From Cellulosilyticum lentocellum DSM 5427 (lineage in GTDB: Bacteria; Bacillota; Clostridia; Lachnospirales; Cellulosilyticaceae), in assembly GCF_000178835.2 (NCBI RefSeq), contig NC_015275.1:2687001-2751000 (forward strand): a stretch of DNA of 64,000 bases. The letters run 5' to 3'. Below the pieces are notes generated by a model. The model made no database searches. It worked only from the letters and a program-made list of their open reading frames with translations, and was not told where the DNA came from. How positions within the stretch are numbered: position 1 is the first letter of the stretch; the number at the start of each line of letters is the position of its first letter. This document shows positions 8,973-17,485 of this stretch, one piece after another. The position numbers and the translations under genes are program-made.

Positions 8973-9025
8973 CATAAATTTATCACTATTTTAACACATA
9001 AATTTATCACTATTTTAACACATAA
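8973..9025. repeat. 24-bp tandem direct repeat between rny and purB
   Basis: The unit CATAAATTTATCACTATTTT followed by AACA occurs at 8973-8996 and again, identical, at 8997-9020; a third copy starts (CATAAA) and breaks off at the rny terminator. AT-rich, no function assigned; probably replication slippage. Confidence 0.8.
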
Positions 9026-9052
9026 AAATAGCGACGCCAAGCATCGCTATTT
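9024..9052 (-). terminator. Intrinsic terminator of rny
   Basis: Minus-strand hairpin AAATAGCGA/TCGCTATTT with nine-base loop followed by T-rich sequence; begins two bases after the rny stop codon. Confidence 0.8.
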
Positions 9053-9053
9053 A

Positions 9054-10607
9054 CTATTTAGCATATTCAGTTGCACGAGTTTCACGAATGATACTTACTT
9101 TAATTTGACCTGGATATTCCAAATCATTTTCAATACGTTTAGTAACGTCTCTCGCAAGAAGTATTAGACCATTATCATCTACTTCCTCTGGCGTTACCAT
9201 AATTCTTACTTCTCTACCTGCTTGAATAGCATAAGATTTTTCAACACCTTTAAAGGAAGTTGCAATTTCCTCAAGTTTCTGTAAACGTTTAATATAAGTT
9301 TCTAAGGTTTCACGTCGTGCCCCTGGTCTTGCCGCTGAAATCGTGTCTGCAGCTTGTACAATAACAGCAATTGCTGTTTCTGGATCTACATCTCCATGAT
9401 GCGCTTCTACAGCATTAATAACAGTTGCATTTTCTCCATACTTACGGCATAAATTAACACCTATACTTACATGAGAACCCTCTACTTCATAATCTACAGA
9501 TTTACCAATGTCATGAAGTAATCCTGCTCTTTTAGCTAAACGTACATCTAATCCAAGCTCACTAGCCATTAATCCCGCCAAATTCGAAACCTCTATTGAA
9601 TGACGTAATACATTTTGACCGTAGCTTGTTCTAAATTTCATTTTACCTAATAAACGAATAAGCTCTGGATGTAAGCCATGTACACCCGTTTCAAAAGTAG
9701 CAGCTTCTCCTTCTTCTCGAATAAGTACTTCTACTTCTTTTTTAGCTTTTTCAACCATCTCTTCAATACGAGCTGGATGAATTCGTCCATCCACAATTAA
9801 CTTTTCTAAGGCAATACGCGCTACTTCACGGCGTATTGGGTCAAAGCCCGATAAGATAACTGCCTCAGGTGTATCATCTATAATGAGATCTATCCCAGTA
9901 AGTGTCTCTAATGTTCTAATATTTCTTCCCTCACGTCCAATGATACGCCCCTTCATTTCATCATTTGGTAATGGTACAACAGATACCGTTGTATCTACTA
10001 CATGATCTACAGCGCACTTTTGGATAGCATTAGTGATAATTTCTTTTGCCTTTTTATCTGCTTCCAATTTAGTTTTTGCTTCTATCTCTTTAATCATTAT
10101 AGCAGATTCATGTCTTACATCTTCTTCAATGGTTCTTAAAAGATATTGTTTTGCTTCTGTTAAGGTCAAACCTGAAATACGTTCAAGTTCTTCTAACTGT
10201 TTTTGGTGTAAAGCTTCCGCTTCTTCCCTCGTCTTATCAGCTTTATCAATTTTTCTTTGTAATTGTTCTTCTTTTTGTTCAAGTGTTACTGTTTTTCTAT
10301 CGATATTCTCTTCTTTATGGAGTAATCTTTTCTCCATTTGTTGCAATTCATTTCTTCTTTCGCGTACTTCTTTATCTAATTCATTTTTGACACGAATGTT
10401 TTCTTCTTTTGCTTCTAATAATACTTCTCTTTTCTTAGCTTCCCCTGCTTTGATAGCGTCATCTATAATTTTTCTTGATTTTTCTTCTGCTGTTCCAATT
10501 TGTGCTTCCGCTATGTGTTTTCTATAAGAAGCGCCACTAAAAAAGGCTATTATTCCAACAATAATGATGACTACAATAATTCCTATTATTAAGCCTATTT
10601 GTTCTAT
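9054..10607 (-). CDS. rny: Ribonuclease Y
   Basis: Membrane-bound endoribonuclease that initiates mRNA decay in Firmicutes. Domains in order: N-terminal membrane helix ([18 protein letters not shown]), long charged coiled coil to about residue 200, KH domain with [15 protein letters not shown], then HD domain with [10 protein letters not shown]. The start is odd. The frame is open to a TTG at 10640 with no ribosome site. An excellent GGGAGG site lies inside that extension, and the in-frame codon eight bases beyond it is ATA (10607-10605), giving 517 residues; a GTG at 10616 overlaps the ribosome site itself. I place the start at the ATA but the exact start is uncertain. Confidence 0.93.
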   Translation of the reverse strand: MEQIGLIIGIIVVIIIVGIIAFFSGASYRKHIAEAQIGTAEEKSRKIIDDAIKAGEAKKREVLLEAKEENIRVKNELDKEVRERRNELQQMEKRLLHKEENIDRKTVTLEQKEEQLQRKIDKADKTREEAEALHQKQLEELERISGLTLTEAKQYLLRTIEEDVRHESAIMIKEIEAKTKLEADKKAKEIITNAIQKCAVDHVVDTTVSVVPLPNDEMKGRIIGREGRNIRTLETLTGIDLIIDDTPEAVILSGFDPIRREVARIALEKLIVDGRIHPARIEEMVEKAKKEVEVLIREEGEAATFETGVHGLHPELIRLLGKMKFRTSYGQNVLRHSIEVSNLAGLMASELGLDVRLAKRAGLLHDIGKSVDYEVEGSHVSIGVNLCRKYGENATVINAVEAHHGDVDPETAIAVIVQAADTISAARPGARRETLETYIKRLQKLEEIATSFKGVEKSYAIQAGREVRIMVTPEEVDDNGLILLARDVTKRIENDLEYPGQIKVSIIRETRATEYAK

Positions 10608-10761
10608 ATCTACCACCTCCCAAGTATTATCAATGTGCAAATAACATCATAATTGTATAACTTTTTAAAAATGCTGTCAAGCATTACCTATTGAAAATAC
10701 GGTGTTTTTATCACTTTTCATATATATTTATACATAAAATTTAAATTCTTTAATTTAAGTC

Positions 10762-10794
10762 AAAAAATCAAAAAGGTAGCTATAAGCTACCTTT
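10762..10794 (-). terminator. Intrinsic terminator of recA
   Basis: Perfect 10-bp hairpin AAAGGTAGCT/AGCTACCTTT with a three-base loop followed by TTGATTTTTTG on the minus strand, just past the recA stop. Confidence 0.85.
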
Positions 10795-10808
10795 CGATTT
10801 TTACTATT

Positions 10809-11870
10809 TTATTCCTCTTCATCCACCATTAAATTTTTATCATTCATTTCGTCTTTTGTTTCATGAGCAGTTTCATCTAGCGCACTAATCCCATAATGAC
10901 TTCTTACTTTATTTTCTATCTCAAGTAAAAGTTCAGGATGCTCTTTGATATAAATTTTAGCATTCTCTCTTCCTTGGCCTAAACGTAAATCGCCGTAAGA
11001 GTACCATGCACCGCTTTTGTTAACAATATCGATATTAGTTGCTAAATCAAGTACATCTCCTTCTTTTGAAATCCCCTCACCGTACATAATATCAAATTCA
11101 GCTTGTTGGAAAGGTGGTGCTACTTTATTTTTTACAACTTTAACACGAGTACGACTTCCAATAAACTCATTACTTTGTTTTAAAGTTTCAATCTTACGAA
11201 CATCTAGACGAATAGATGCGTAAAATTTAAGCGCACGGCCACCAGTAGTTGTTTCATTACTACCAAACATAACACCAACTTTTTCACGAAGTTGGTTGAT
11301 GAAAATGACAGTACATTTTGATTTATTAATAACACCTGTTAATTTTCTTAGTGCTTGAGACATTAATCTTGCTTGTAAGCCCATATGAGAATCACCCATA
11401 TCACCTTCTATTTCAGCTCTTGGAACCAGCGCAGCAACAGAGTCTACTACAATAATATCAATAGCTCCAGAACGCACCATAGTTTCTGCAATTTCAAGAG
11501 CTTGTTCACCATTATCCGGTTGTGAAATATAAAGTTCATCAATATTAACGCCTAACTTAGCTGCATAAGATGGGTCTAAAGCATGTTCCGCATCAATAAA
11601 CGCCGCAATTCCACCTTGTTTCTGGACTTCGGCAATCATATGCAAAGTAACAGTTGTTTTACCTGAAGATTCTGGGCCATAAACCTCCACAATTCTTCCT
11701 TTTGGCAGGCCACCTACTCCAAGTGCAATATCTAAGCTCAGAGAACCTGTTGGGAAAGTATGCACATTTGTATCTGTCGCTTCCCCCAATTTCATAATAG
11801 AACCTTTACCAAATTGTTTTTGTATTTGCGAAATGGCTGCATCTAATGCCTTTTTTGATTCATCATTCAT
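10809..11870 (-). CDS. recA: Recombinase A
   Basis: 353 residues from the ATG at 11870; the frame also has a GTG at 11879, but that codon lies inside the GAGGTGA ribosome site. RecA forms ATP-dependent filaments on ssDNA, drives homologous strand exchange and triggers LexA self-cleavage. Visible: Walker [10 protein letters not shown], the [10 protein letters not shown] segment, Walker [11 protein letters not shown], the L2-loop region with [12 protein letters not shown] and [10 protein letters not shown]. The acidic C-terminal tail ends DEEE. A LexA-type box overlaps the promoter, and the gene has its own terminator. Confidence 0.98.
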   Translation of the reverse strand: MNDESKKALDAAISQIQKQFGKGSIMKLGEATDTNVHTFPTGSLSLDIALGVGGLPKGRIVEVYGPESSGKTTVTLHMIAEVQKQGGIAAFIDAEHALDPSYAAKLGVNIDELYISQPDNGEQALEIAETMVRSGAIDIIVVDSVAALVPRAEIEGDMGDSHMGLQARLMSQALRKLTGVINKSKCTVIFINQLREKVGVMFGSNETTTGGRALKFYASIRLDVRKIETLKQSNEFIGSRTRVKVVKNKVAPPFQQAEFDIMYGEGISKEGDVLDLATNIDIVNKSGAWYSYGDLRLGQGRENAKIYIKEHPELLLEIENKVRSHYGISALDETAHETKDEMNDKNLMVDEEE

Positions 11871-11891
11871 TCTTATCACCTCATTATATAT

Positions 11892-11905
11892 CGAACATTT
11901 GTTCT
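11892..11905. promoter_or_regulatory. LexA (SOS) box at the recA promoter
   Basis: CGAACATTTGTTCT on the plus strand is a near-perfect palindrome matching the firmicute SOS box consensus CGAAC-N4-GTTCG with one terminal deviation. It lies just downstream of the recA -10 box, where LexA binding would block initiation. Confidence 0.8.
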
Positions 11906-11911
11906 GTAATC

Positions 11912-11940
11912 ATTATACCTAAACTTTGTCTTGATAGCAA
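11912..11940 (-). promoter_or_regulatory. Promoter of recA
   Basis: Minus strand TTGCTA (11940-11935), 17-base spacer, TATAAT (11917-11912). It starts immediately beyond the end of the cinA coding region and feeds transcription through the LexA box into recA. Confidence 0.7.
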
Positions 11941-11947
11941 GGAAAAT

Positions 11948-12372
11948 TTACTTAAAAAGTTTATAAAGTTGAAATAAGATATTTTTAACTGTTTTTTCTC
12001 TTATCGTTCTCCTTGATCCTTTTAAATGCAATTCATATACATCTGTTTTTGCTTCTGTAGCAATACCTATATACACTAATCCTACTGGCTTTTCTGGGGT
12101 TCCACCGTCAGGACCTGCAATACCAGTGGTAGATAAACCTATATCAGCTCCACTACACTTTCTAACACCTTCTGCCATTTCCCTAGCTGTTTGGTAACTA
12201 ACGGCGCCAACAGATTGAAGCGTCGCCTCCTTTACATCTACATACTTCATTTTAGCTGTATTACTATAAGTAACAATACCTTCATTAAAGCAAGCCGATA
12301 CACCACCACAATTAATCAATGTTCCTGCTAACAGTCCTCCTGTACAAGACTCTACTGTAGCTATGGTTTTTT
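11948..12372 (-). CDS. cinA: CinA C-terminal (nicotinamide-nucleotide amidase) domain, out of frame with the N-terminal half
   Basis: C-terminal part of CinA (PncC domain, deamidation of NMN). The catalytic serine motif VESCTGGLLAG is encoded in the region just upstream of the first conventional start (a TTG at 12319), so the domain is intact only if translation enters from the N-terminal half by a -1 shift at the A6 run 12372-12367. Other family segments are visible: GIVTYSNTAKMKYV, VGAVSYQTAREMAEG, STTGIAGPDGGTPEKPVG. As it stands this half lacks its own start and ribosome site. Either the gene is broken, the base call in the homopolymer is wrong, or slippage restores it. Confidence 0.8.
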
Positions 12373-13176
12373 ATTTTTTAACAAGAATCTTACGATAATT
12401 TCTTCAAGTCTGTCTTTATTATATCCGATTATAAAACTCCCTAAACGTTCCTCCACTTCTTTTTTCTTTTGTTGAAGCTGTTCTTTTGCCTTCTCTAAAC
12501 TTCCACTTTGTACATTGATACGTACGATGATCTCATATTCTCCTACATAAGTAGCTATACTTCCCCACTCAAATTCACCAAGCATACCTTGCAACTGGGT
12601 AGCTACTTCACTTTCTCCTAGACCAAATAATTTAATATCTAATGTTTCATTATAAAATGCTCTCTTTTGCTTTAAATAAGGTATGACTTCATTTTCTAGC
12701 ATAGGTTGCATCTCATATGGTGGACCTGGAAGTAATATAATAATAGCTTCATTATATTCAATAATACATCCGGGTGCAGTTCCATAATTATTTTTTAAAA
12801 TATAAGCTTCTTCTGGAAAAGCTGCTTGCTTTTCATTAATACTAGGCATTATTTGATTCATTTCTTTGAAGTAAGCCTTTATTTCTTCTAATACATTCAC
12901 TCTTATGCAAAGGGGTAGGCCTAATGCTTCGCAAACTGCCTCTTTTGTTAAATCATCTTTTGTTGGCCCCAATCCACCAGTCACAATAATATACTTACTC
13001 CGCACTATTGCCGTATTAATAGCCGCTTTAATAGCCGCTGCCTGGTCTCTTACTACTGTATGATAATCTGGCATTATCCCTATGGTTTGAAGTTGTTTAG
13101 CAATATAACTAGCATTTGTATTTATTGTATATCCTTTAACAACCTCATCACCTACAGCAATTATCTCTGCATTCAT
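12361..13176 (-). CDS. cinA: CinA N-terminal (MoaB-like/COG1058) domain; reading frame ends prematurely
   Basis: 271 residues covering the molybdopterin-binding-like N-terminal domain and the linker domain of CinA. The motif VTGGLGPTKDDLTKEAV is clear, as is LPGPPYEMQPM. CinA is normally about 410 residues; here the frame meets TAG at 12361 right after a Lys-Asn-Lys-Lys-Pro end. Reading on in the -1 frame continues directly into TIATVESCTGG, the start of the amidase domain. The gene lies upstream of recA, the order cinA-recA seen in many Firmicutes. The shift site is AAAAAACC; the -1 frame has a TAA just before it, so only that run can host the shift. Confidence 0.85.
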   Translation of the reverse strand: MNAEIIAVGDEVVKGYTINTNASYIAKQLQTIGIMPDYHTVVRDQAAAIKAAINTAIVRSKYIIVTGGLGPTKDDLTKEAVCEALGLPLCIRVNVLEEIKAYFKEMNQIMPSINEKQAAFPEEAYILKNNYGTAPGCIIEYNEAIIILLPGPPYEMQPMLENEVIPYLKQKRAFYNETLDIKLFGLGESEVATQLQGMLGEFEWGSIATYVGEYEIIVRINVQSGSLEKAKEQLQQKKKEVEERLGSFIIGYNKDRLEEIIVRFLLKNKKP

Positions 13177-13273
13177 AGCAATCCCTACCTTATCATTTTT
13201 TATTTATTATACCACGTTCTTTGGTCCGTTTAAATGAAGATTACCTACAATGCTTACTCTCTATTAAATAGCA

Positions 13274-13300
13274 AAAGAAGGTACACTATATACCTTCTTT
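13274..13300 (-). terminator. Terminator of the YHS-like gene
   Basis: 10-bp hairpin AAAGAAGGTA/TACCTTCTTT on the minus strand with the gene's own TAG stop codon in the loop, followed by TTTTG. The hairpin overlaps the coding end. Confidence 0.75.
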
Positions 13301-13633
13301 TTGTTTTAAAAATTGTTCTCTACATTCCCATGAACAGAAAAAATATTCTTTTCCTTGTTTCACAATGCGATAAGCCTGTGACTTTTCTATTTCTTTATGA
13401 CAAATTGGATCTATAACCAACTCTTCTTTAAGGAGCTGCGTAGCTTGATCTTTTTGCATTTGATTTTTTTCAATAATTTTAATTTCACCATTTACAATAG
13501 TAATCCCCTCAACATTTGGATTATCCTTGTATTTTTTAACTACCTTTCTTACTTTTAATATATAGCGTGTTAAATTAAATAAGCTTACAAGACCTATTAC
13601 TAAAATCATATTTAATATAAAATCAATAACCAT
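13286..13633 (-). CDS. Small membrane-anchored YHS/TRASH-like protein
   Basis: 115 residues. An N-terminal membrane helix (IDFILNMILVIGLVSLFNL) is followed by a basic stretch, a short beta-rich segment (VEGITIVNGEIKIIEK) and a C-terminal domain with three cysteines in the pattern DPICHKEI-(n)-YFFCSWECREQFLK. That pattern matches YHS/TRASH domains, which bind metals or occur in metal-handling proteins. GAGGTGA precedes the ATG. Stands alone. The metal-binding role is inference from the cysteine pattern; the histidine next to the first Cys is a variation on the usual DPVCG. Confidence 0.6.
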   Translation of the reverse strand: MVIDFILNMILVIGLVSLFNLTRYILKVRKVVKKYKDNPNVEGITIVNGEIKIIEKNQMQKDQATQLLKEELVIDPICHKEIEKSQAYRIVKQGKEYFFCSWECREQFLKQKEGI

Positions 13634-13700
13634 TTCTTCACCTCTTCTTCTATAAATATAGTATAGCTTACTTATATGAAAATAATTTAAACATCTTTCT

Positions 13701-13756
13701 ATAAAAATAGACTATATTTGCCTCACTATCTGAAAGCAAATATAGTCTATTTTTAT
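13701..13756 (-). terminator. Long perfect hairpin terminator of the DUF624 gene
   Basis: Perfect 21-bp arms (13701-13721 and 13736-13756) separated by 14 bases, with A-tract and T-tract ends, located directly after the stop of the YesL-family gene. It could work in both directions. Confidence 0.8.
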
Positions 13757-13769
13757 ATCACCTTATATT

Positions 13770-14414
13770 TTATGCCTCAGTCGATGGCGTCTCTTCATCC
13801 GATGTAATATAATGTGAAAACAAATTTTGCATCAAGAAGGATTGTCCTAATATAATAAGTCCTGGTGCCACTACAATTAAAAATGGGAATCTTAAAATAA
13901 GAACAACTGCTAAACCATATAAAGCTGTATTAAGTAAAGTAGTTAGTAAATGTTTATGTGTCATAACAAATGAGGTTTTGCAAAGCACTCTGGTTTTCAT
14001 ATCAAATCTCGAAAGTACCGCCCATAAATAAGTACTGTAATTTAAAAACTCAAAAACAATAAGGATTGCTAAAGGAATCACAAACTTTAGCATACTGGAA
14101 TGTTCTGGATTAAGTATACCATCAATAACTAAAATACCATAAAGTATACAACTTGTAGCTGCCACTACATACACTATCGTTAAAGGAATACTTTGTTTAA
14201 AGTTTTGCTTAAAGCTCTTAAAAAAATCTGCAACTACATAAGTTTGCTCTTTTCTTACCTTTTTACCTAATACATAAAAAACAGCTGTTGTTGAAGCTCC
14301 TATTGTAATAATGCCACATGAACAAATCCACCACAACAGCGATAAAATAATCACATCTGCTACTTCATTCATCCAAGCCCATATAGGGGCATCTAAATCA
14401 AAAAAACCTGACAT
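13770..14414 (-). CDS. YesL family (DUF624) integral membrane protein
   Basis: 214 residues with five hydrophobic helices (about 22-45, 75-100, 112-130, 140-160 and 165-190). The N-terminus, containing LDAPIWAWMNEVADVIILSLLWWICS then GIITIGASTTAVFYVLGK, is the standard DUF624 opening. Members often lie beside carbohydrate transporters and glycosidases; no such neighbour is adjacent here, and the biochemical role is unknown. AAGGAGG precedes the ATG. Monocistronic with a strong hairpin behind it. Confidence 0.8.
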   Translation of the reverse strand: MSGFFDLDAPIWAWMNEVADVIILSLLWWICSCGIITIGASTTAVFYVLGKKVRKEQTYVVADFFKSFKQNFKQSIPLTIVYVVAATSCILYGILVIDGILNPEHSSMLKFVIPLAILIVFEFLNYSTYLWAVLSRFDMKTRVLCKTSFVMTHKHLLTTLLNTALYGLAVVLILRFPFLIVVAPGLIILGQSFLMQNLFSHYITSDEETPSTEA

Positions 14415-14611
14415 GCTATTATGTCCTCCTTGAATAAATATTTAGTTATTCTTATTATACTATAGATCATCCTTTTTTTCTATACTCTCTATATTAGTCT
14501 ACTAATGTGTTATTCTTATAAATTATTTTATTATTCTCATCTAATTTACACCATTTCTCTGTTTGTTTTCCTAAAACTATTATATAATATAAAACAATAA
14601 TATATTTTTTT

Positions 14612-14641
14612 ATAAAAACTCTTGAAATAAGTTTTTATAAA
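14612..14641 (+). promoter_or_regulatory. Candidate promoter of argGH
   Basis: TTGAAA (14612-14617) and TATAAA (14636-14641) with an 18-base spacer, about 55 bases ahead of the argG start. The ARG box follows immediately, so repressor would cover the start point. Confidence 0.5.
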
Positions 14642-14656
14642 TGTATAATTATACAT
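14641..14656. promoter_or_regulatory. ARG box (ArgR/AhrC operator) of argGH
   Basis: ATGTATAATTATACAT is a perfect 16-bp palindrome and fits the arginine-repressor half-operator pattern TGNATWWWWATNCA. Its position at the expected transcription start of the arginine genes supports control by arginine through ArgR. The repressor gene is not in this window. Confidence 0.7.
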
Positions 14657-14696
14657 ATATTCTAATATATATAGAATCATTAAAGGGGGATTAACC

Positions 14697-15905
14697 ATGA
14701 AAGAAAAAGTTGTTTTAGCCTATTCAGGTGGTTTAGATACTTCAGTTATCATTCCATGGCTTAAAGAAAATTACGATTATGATGTTATTGCTGTATGTAT
14801 AAATGTAGGTCAAGATGCTGAATTAGAAGGCCTTGAAGAAAGAGCTCTTTCAATGGGCGTAAGTAAGGTTTATGTTGAGAACGTAAAAGATGAGTTTATG
14901 AGAGAATATGTATTTCCTATGATTCAATCTGGTGCTATTTATGAATCTAAATATTACCTTGGTACTTCTATTGCTCGTGCTGTTATTGCTAAAACGCTCG
15001 TTAATGTTGCCCTTAAAGAAGGGGCTGTAGCTATTTGCCATGGTTGCACAGGTAAAGGTAATGACCAAATTCGTTTCGAATTAGGTATTGCTGCACTTGC
15101 ACCTCATTTAAAAGTAATCGCGCCTTGGCGTATTTGGGATATTTCTTCTCGTGAAGAAGAAATTGAATACCTTGAAAAACGTGGCTTGCCTGTTCCGATG
15201 AAAAAGGAAGATAGCTATAGCCGTGACCGTAACATGTGGCATATTTCTCACGAAGGTCTTGAATTAGAGGATCCATGGAATGCACCAAACTATGAAACAC
15301 TTCTTAAATTAGGCGTATCTCCTGAACAAGCACCTGATAAAGCAACTACTATTACCTTAACCTTTAACCAAGGTATTCCAACTCATTTAAACGGAGAAGC
15401 TATGGAACCATCTGCACTTCTTGAAAAATTAAATGAATTAGGTGGTGCTAATGGTATTGGTATCGAAGACATTGTAGAAAACCGTGTTGTAGGTATGAAA
15501 TCTCGTGGTGTTTATGAAACTCCTGGTGGTACTATTCTTTATAAAGCTCATGAGGAATTAGAACATCTTACATTAGATCGTGAAACCTATCGTTATAAAC
15601 AAGAAATCGCTCTTGAATTTGCTGATTTAATTTATAATGGTAAATGGTTTACACCTCTTCGTGAAGCACTTCAGGCTTTTGTTACGAGTACACAGCAGGT
15701 TGTAACAGGAGAAGTTAAGTTAAAACTCTATAAAGGTAATGTTATTCCACAAGGCTCTTCTTCTCCATTTTCTCTTTATAGCGAGGCACTCGCTAGCTTC
15801 ACTACTGGTGACCTTTATAATCATAAAGATGCTGATGGATTTATCAGACTTTATGGCTTACCACTTCGTGTACGTGCCCTTAAAGCTGCTGAAAATCACA
15901 AATAA
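14697..15905 (+). CDS. argG: Argininosuccinate synthase
   Basis: 402 residues. ATP-dependent condensation of citrulline and aspartate, the penultimate step of arginine synthesis. The nucleotide-binding PP-loop [10 protein letters not shown] is at residues 8-17, and the family segments [13 protein letters not shown] and [15 protein letters not shown] are present. A GGGGG-type site precedes the ATG. First gene of argGH, transcribed opposite to most of the window. Confidence 0.98.
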   Translation: MKEKVVLAYSGGLDTSVIIPWLKENYDYDVIAVCINVGQDAELEGLEERALSMGVSKVYVENVKDEFMREYVFPMIQSGAIYESKYYLGTSIARAVIAKTLVNVALKEGAVAICHGCTGKGNDQIRFELGIAALAPHLKVIAPWRIWDISSREEEIEYLEKRGLPVPMKKEDSYSRDRNMWHISHEGLELEDPWNAPNYETLLKLGVSPEQAPDKATTITLTFNQGIPTHLNGEAMEPSALLEKLNELGGANGIGIEDIVENRVVGMKSRGVYETPGGTILYKAHEELEHLTLDRETYRYKQEIALEFADLIYNGKWFTPLREALQAFVTSTQQVVTGEVKLKLYKGNVIPQGSSSPFSLYSEALASFTTGDLYNHKDADGFIRLYGLPLRVRALKAAENHK

Positions 15906-15929
15906 TTAATCTATATCTAACAAACCAAG

Positions 15930-15970
15930 GAGTGTTCAAAACTAATTATTTTCCTAGTTTTGTAACACTC
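15930..15970 (+). terminator. Hairpin between argG and argH
   Basis: Arms GAGTGTT-C-AAAACTA (15930-15944) and TAGTTTT-GT-AACACTC (15955-15970) form a 14-bp imperfect stem, followed by TCTTGTTTTACC. It may partly terminate after argG or stabilise its mRNA, setting the argG/argH ratio. Confidence 0.55.
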
Positions 15971-16015
15971 TCTTGTTTTACCATTATTTAATTATTCAAC
16001 TCAAGGAGGATTACT

Positions 16016-17386
16016 ATGAAATTATGGGGTGGCAGATTCGCCAAAGAAACCGATCAACTTACTGATCACTTTAACTCTTCGATTTCTTTTGACCAAAGAT
16101 TATATAAGCAAGATATTATCGGTAGTATTGCACATGTAGCTATGTTAGGTGCTCAAAATATTATTTCCATGGCAGAAAGCGACGCCATTATTAACGGATT
16201 AAATTCTCTTTTAGAGGATATTGAAAAAGGTGACATTACCTTTAACGAAAAAATGGAAGATATTCATATGAACATCGAAGCTTTACTTATTAGCCGTATT
16301 GGTGATGTAGCTAAAAAAATGCATACTGGACGCAGTCGCAATGATCAAGTAGCCCTTGATGTAAGACTCTACACTCGTGATGAGATTATCACTTTAAAAG
16401 TGATGCTTAAGGAATTAATGCAAACAGTCATTGCACTAGCAAAAGATCATACAAATACCATTATGCCGGGCTATACTCATTTACAGCGTGCACAGCCTAT
16501 TACTTTTGCTCATCACCTTATGGCTTACTTTGAAATGTTTAAACGTGATTTTAAACGTTTAGAATTCACTTATGAAAATACTAATTTTCTACCTTTAGGT
16601 AGTGGTGCCCTAGCTACTACTACTTATCCTTTAGATCGAGATGCAGTTGCTAAAAGCTTAGATTTTAATGGTATCTGCGAAAATAGTATAGATGGTGTTT
16701 CAGATCGTGATTTCTGTCTTGATTTACTTTATACACTTTCTACTTTAATGATGCACCTTAGCCGTTTTAGTGAAGAAATTATTTTATGGAGTAGCCATGA
16801 ATTTCATTTCATTGAGCTAGATGATGCTTATAGTACAGGGAGCTCTATTATGCCTCAAAAGAAAAATCCAGATATAGCAGAATTAGTTCGTGGCAAAACA
16901 GGCCGTGTATATGGTAATCTAATGAGTTTATTAACGACTATGAAAGGACTTCCTCTTGCTTATAACAAAGATATGCAAGAGGATAAAGAACGCTTATTCG
17001 ATAGTATTGATACACTTAAAATGTGCCTTCCTATTTTTACACAAATGATTAAAACCATGAGAGTTTGTAAAACTAATATGTACACTGCTGCTTCCGGAGG
17101 ATTTACTAACGCTACTGATGCGGCCGACTATTTAGTTAAAAAAGGACTCGCTTTTAGAGATGCACATGAAGTAATCGGTAAGCTTGTTCTGCATTGTGTT
17201 ACTACACATACCACTTTGGAGGAACTTCCTCTTGAAACCTATCAAATGATCCACCCTATTTTTGATGAAGACATCTACGAGGCTATTTCACTAAAGACTT
17301 GCGTCAATGAACGTCAAGTAAAAGGGGGACCAAGCGAAAAAGCGGTTACAGCTCATATAAAAAGCGCTGCTGATTGGTTGCAATAA
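16016..17386 (+). CDS. argH: Argininosuccinate lyase
   Basis: 456 residues. Splits argininosuccinate into arginine and fumarate; same superfamily as PurB. Signature GSSIMPQKKNPDIAE contains the catalytic serine loop, and TGRSRNDQVALDVR and GYTHLQRAQPITFAHH are the other conserved blocks. A strong AAGGAGG site precedes the ATG. It lies 110 bases after argG and ends at a strong convergent terminator. Confidence 0.98.
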   Translation: MKLWGGRFAKETDQLTDHFNSSISFDQRLYKQDIIGSIAHVAMLGAQNIISMAESDAIINGLNSLLEDIEKGDITFNEKMEDIHMNIEALLISRIGDVAKKMHTGRSRNDQVALDVRLYTRDEIITLKVMLKELMQTVIALAKDHTNTIMPGYTHLQRAQPITFAHHLMAYFEMFKRDFKRLEFTYENTNFLPLGSGALATTTYPLDRDAVAKSLDFNGICENSIDGVSDRDFCLDLLYTLSTLMMHLSRFSEEIILWSSHEFHFIELDDAYSTGSSIMPQKKNPDIAELVRGKTGRVYGNLMSLLTTMKGLPLAYNKDMQEDKERLFDSIDTLKMCLPIFTQMIKTMRVCKTNMYTAASGGFTNATDAADYLVKKGLAFRDAHEVIGKLVLHCVTTHTTLEELPLETYQMIHPIFDEDIYEAISLKTCVNERQVKGGPSEKAVTAHIKSAADWLQ

Positions 17387-17432
17387 CTTTACATGAGATC
17401 TTTTAAATCTTTTAATAGTTCTTTTGAATAAC

Positions 17433-17472
17433 AATATAGCGTGCTATCTTCTTAGTGATAGCACGCTATATT
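17433..17472 (+). terminator. Terminator after argH, shared with the converging gene
   Basis: Perfect 16-bp arms (17433-17448, 17457-17472) with an eight-base loop. AT-rich flanks on both sides suit termination of argH and of the minus-strand gene ending at 17486. Confidence 0.8.
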
Positions 17473-17485
17473 ATTATTTATTCAT

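Noticed and set aside
8973-9025. CRISPR-like direct repeats
   Set aside because: The units are contiguous without spacers and only two are complete; no cas genes in the window.
10033-10527. 164-codon plus-strand frame opposite rny
   Set aside because: A Ser/Phe-rich antisense shadow of the Lys/Glu-rich coiled coil of RNase Y, with no independent signals.
14850-15300. Antisense frames inside argG (72 and 89 codons)
   Set aside because: They lie fully within a well-conserved argG coding sequence, without ribosome sites or recognisable proteins.
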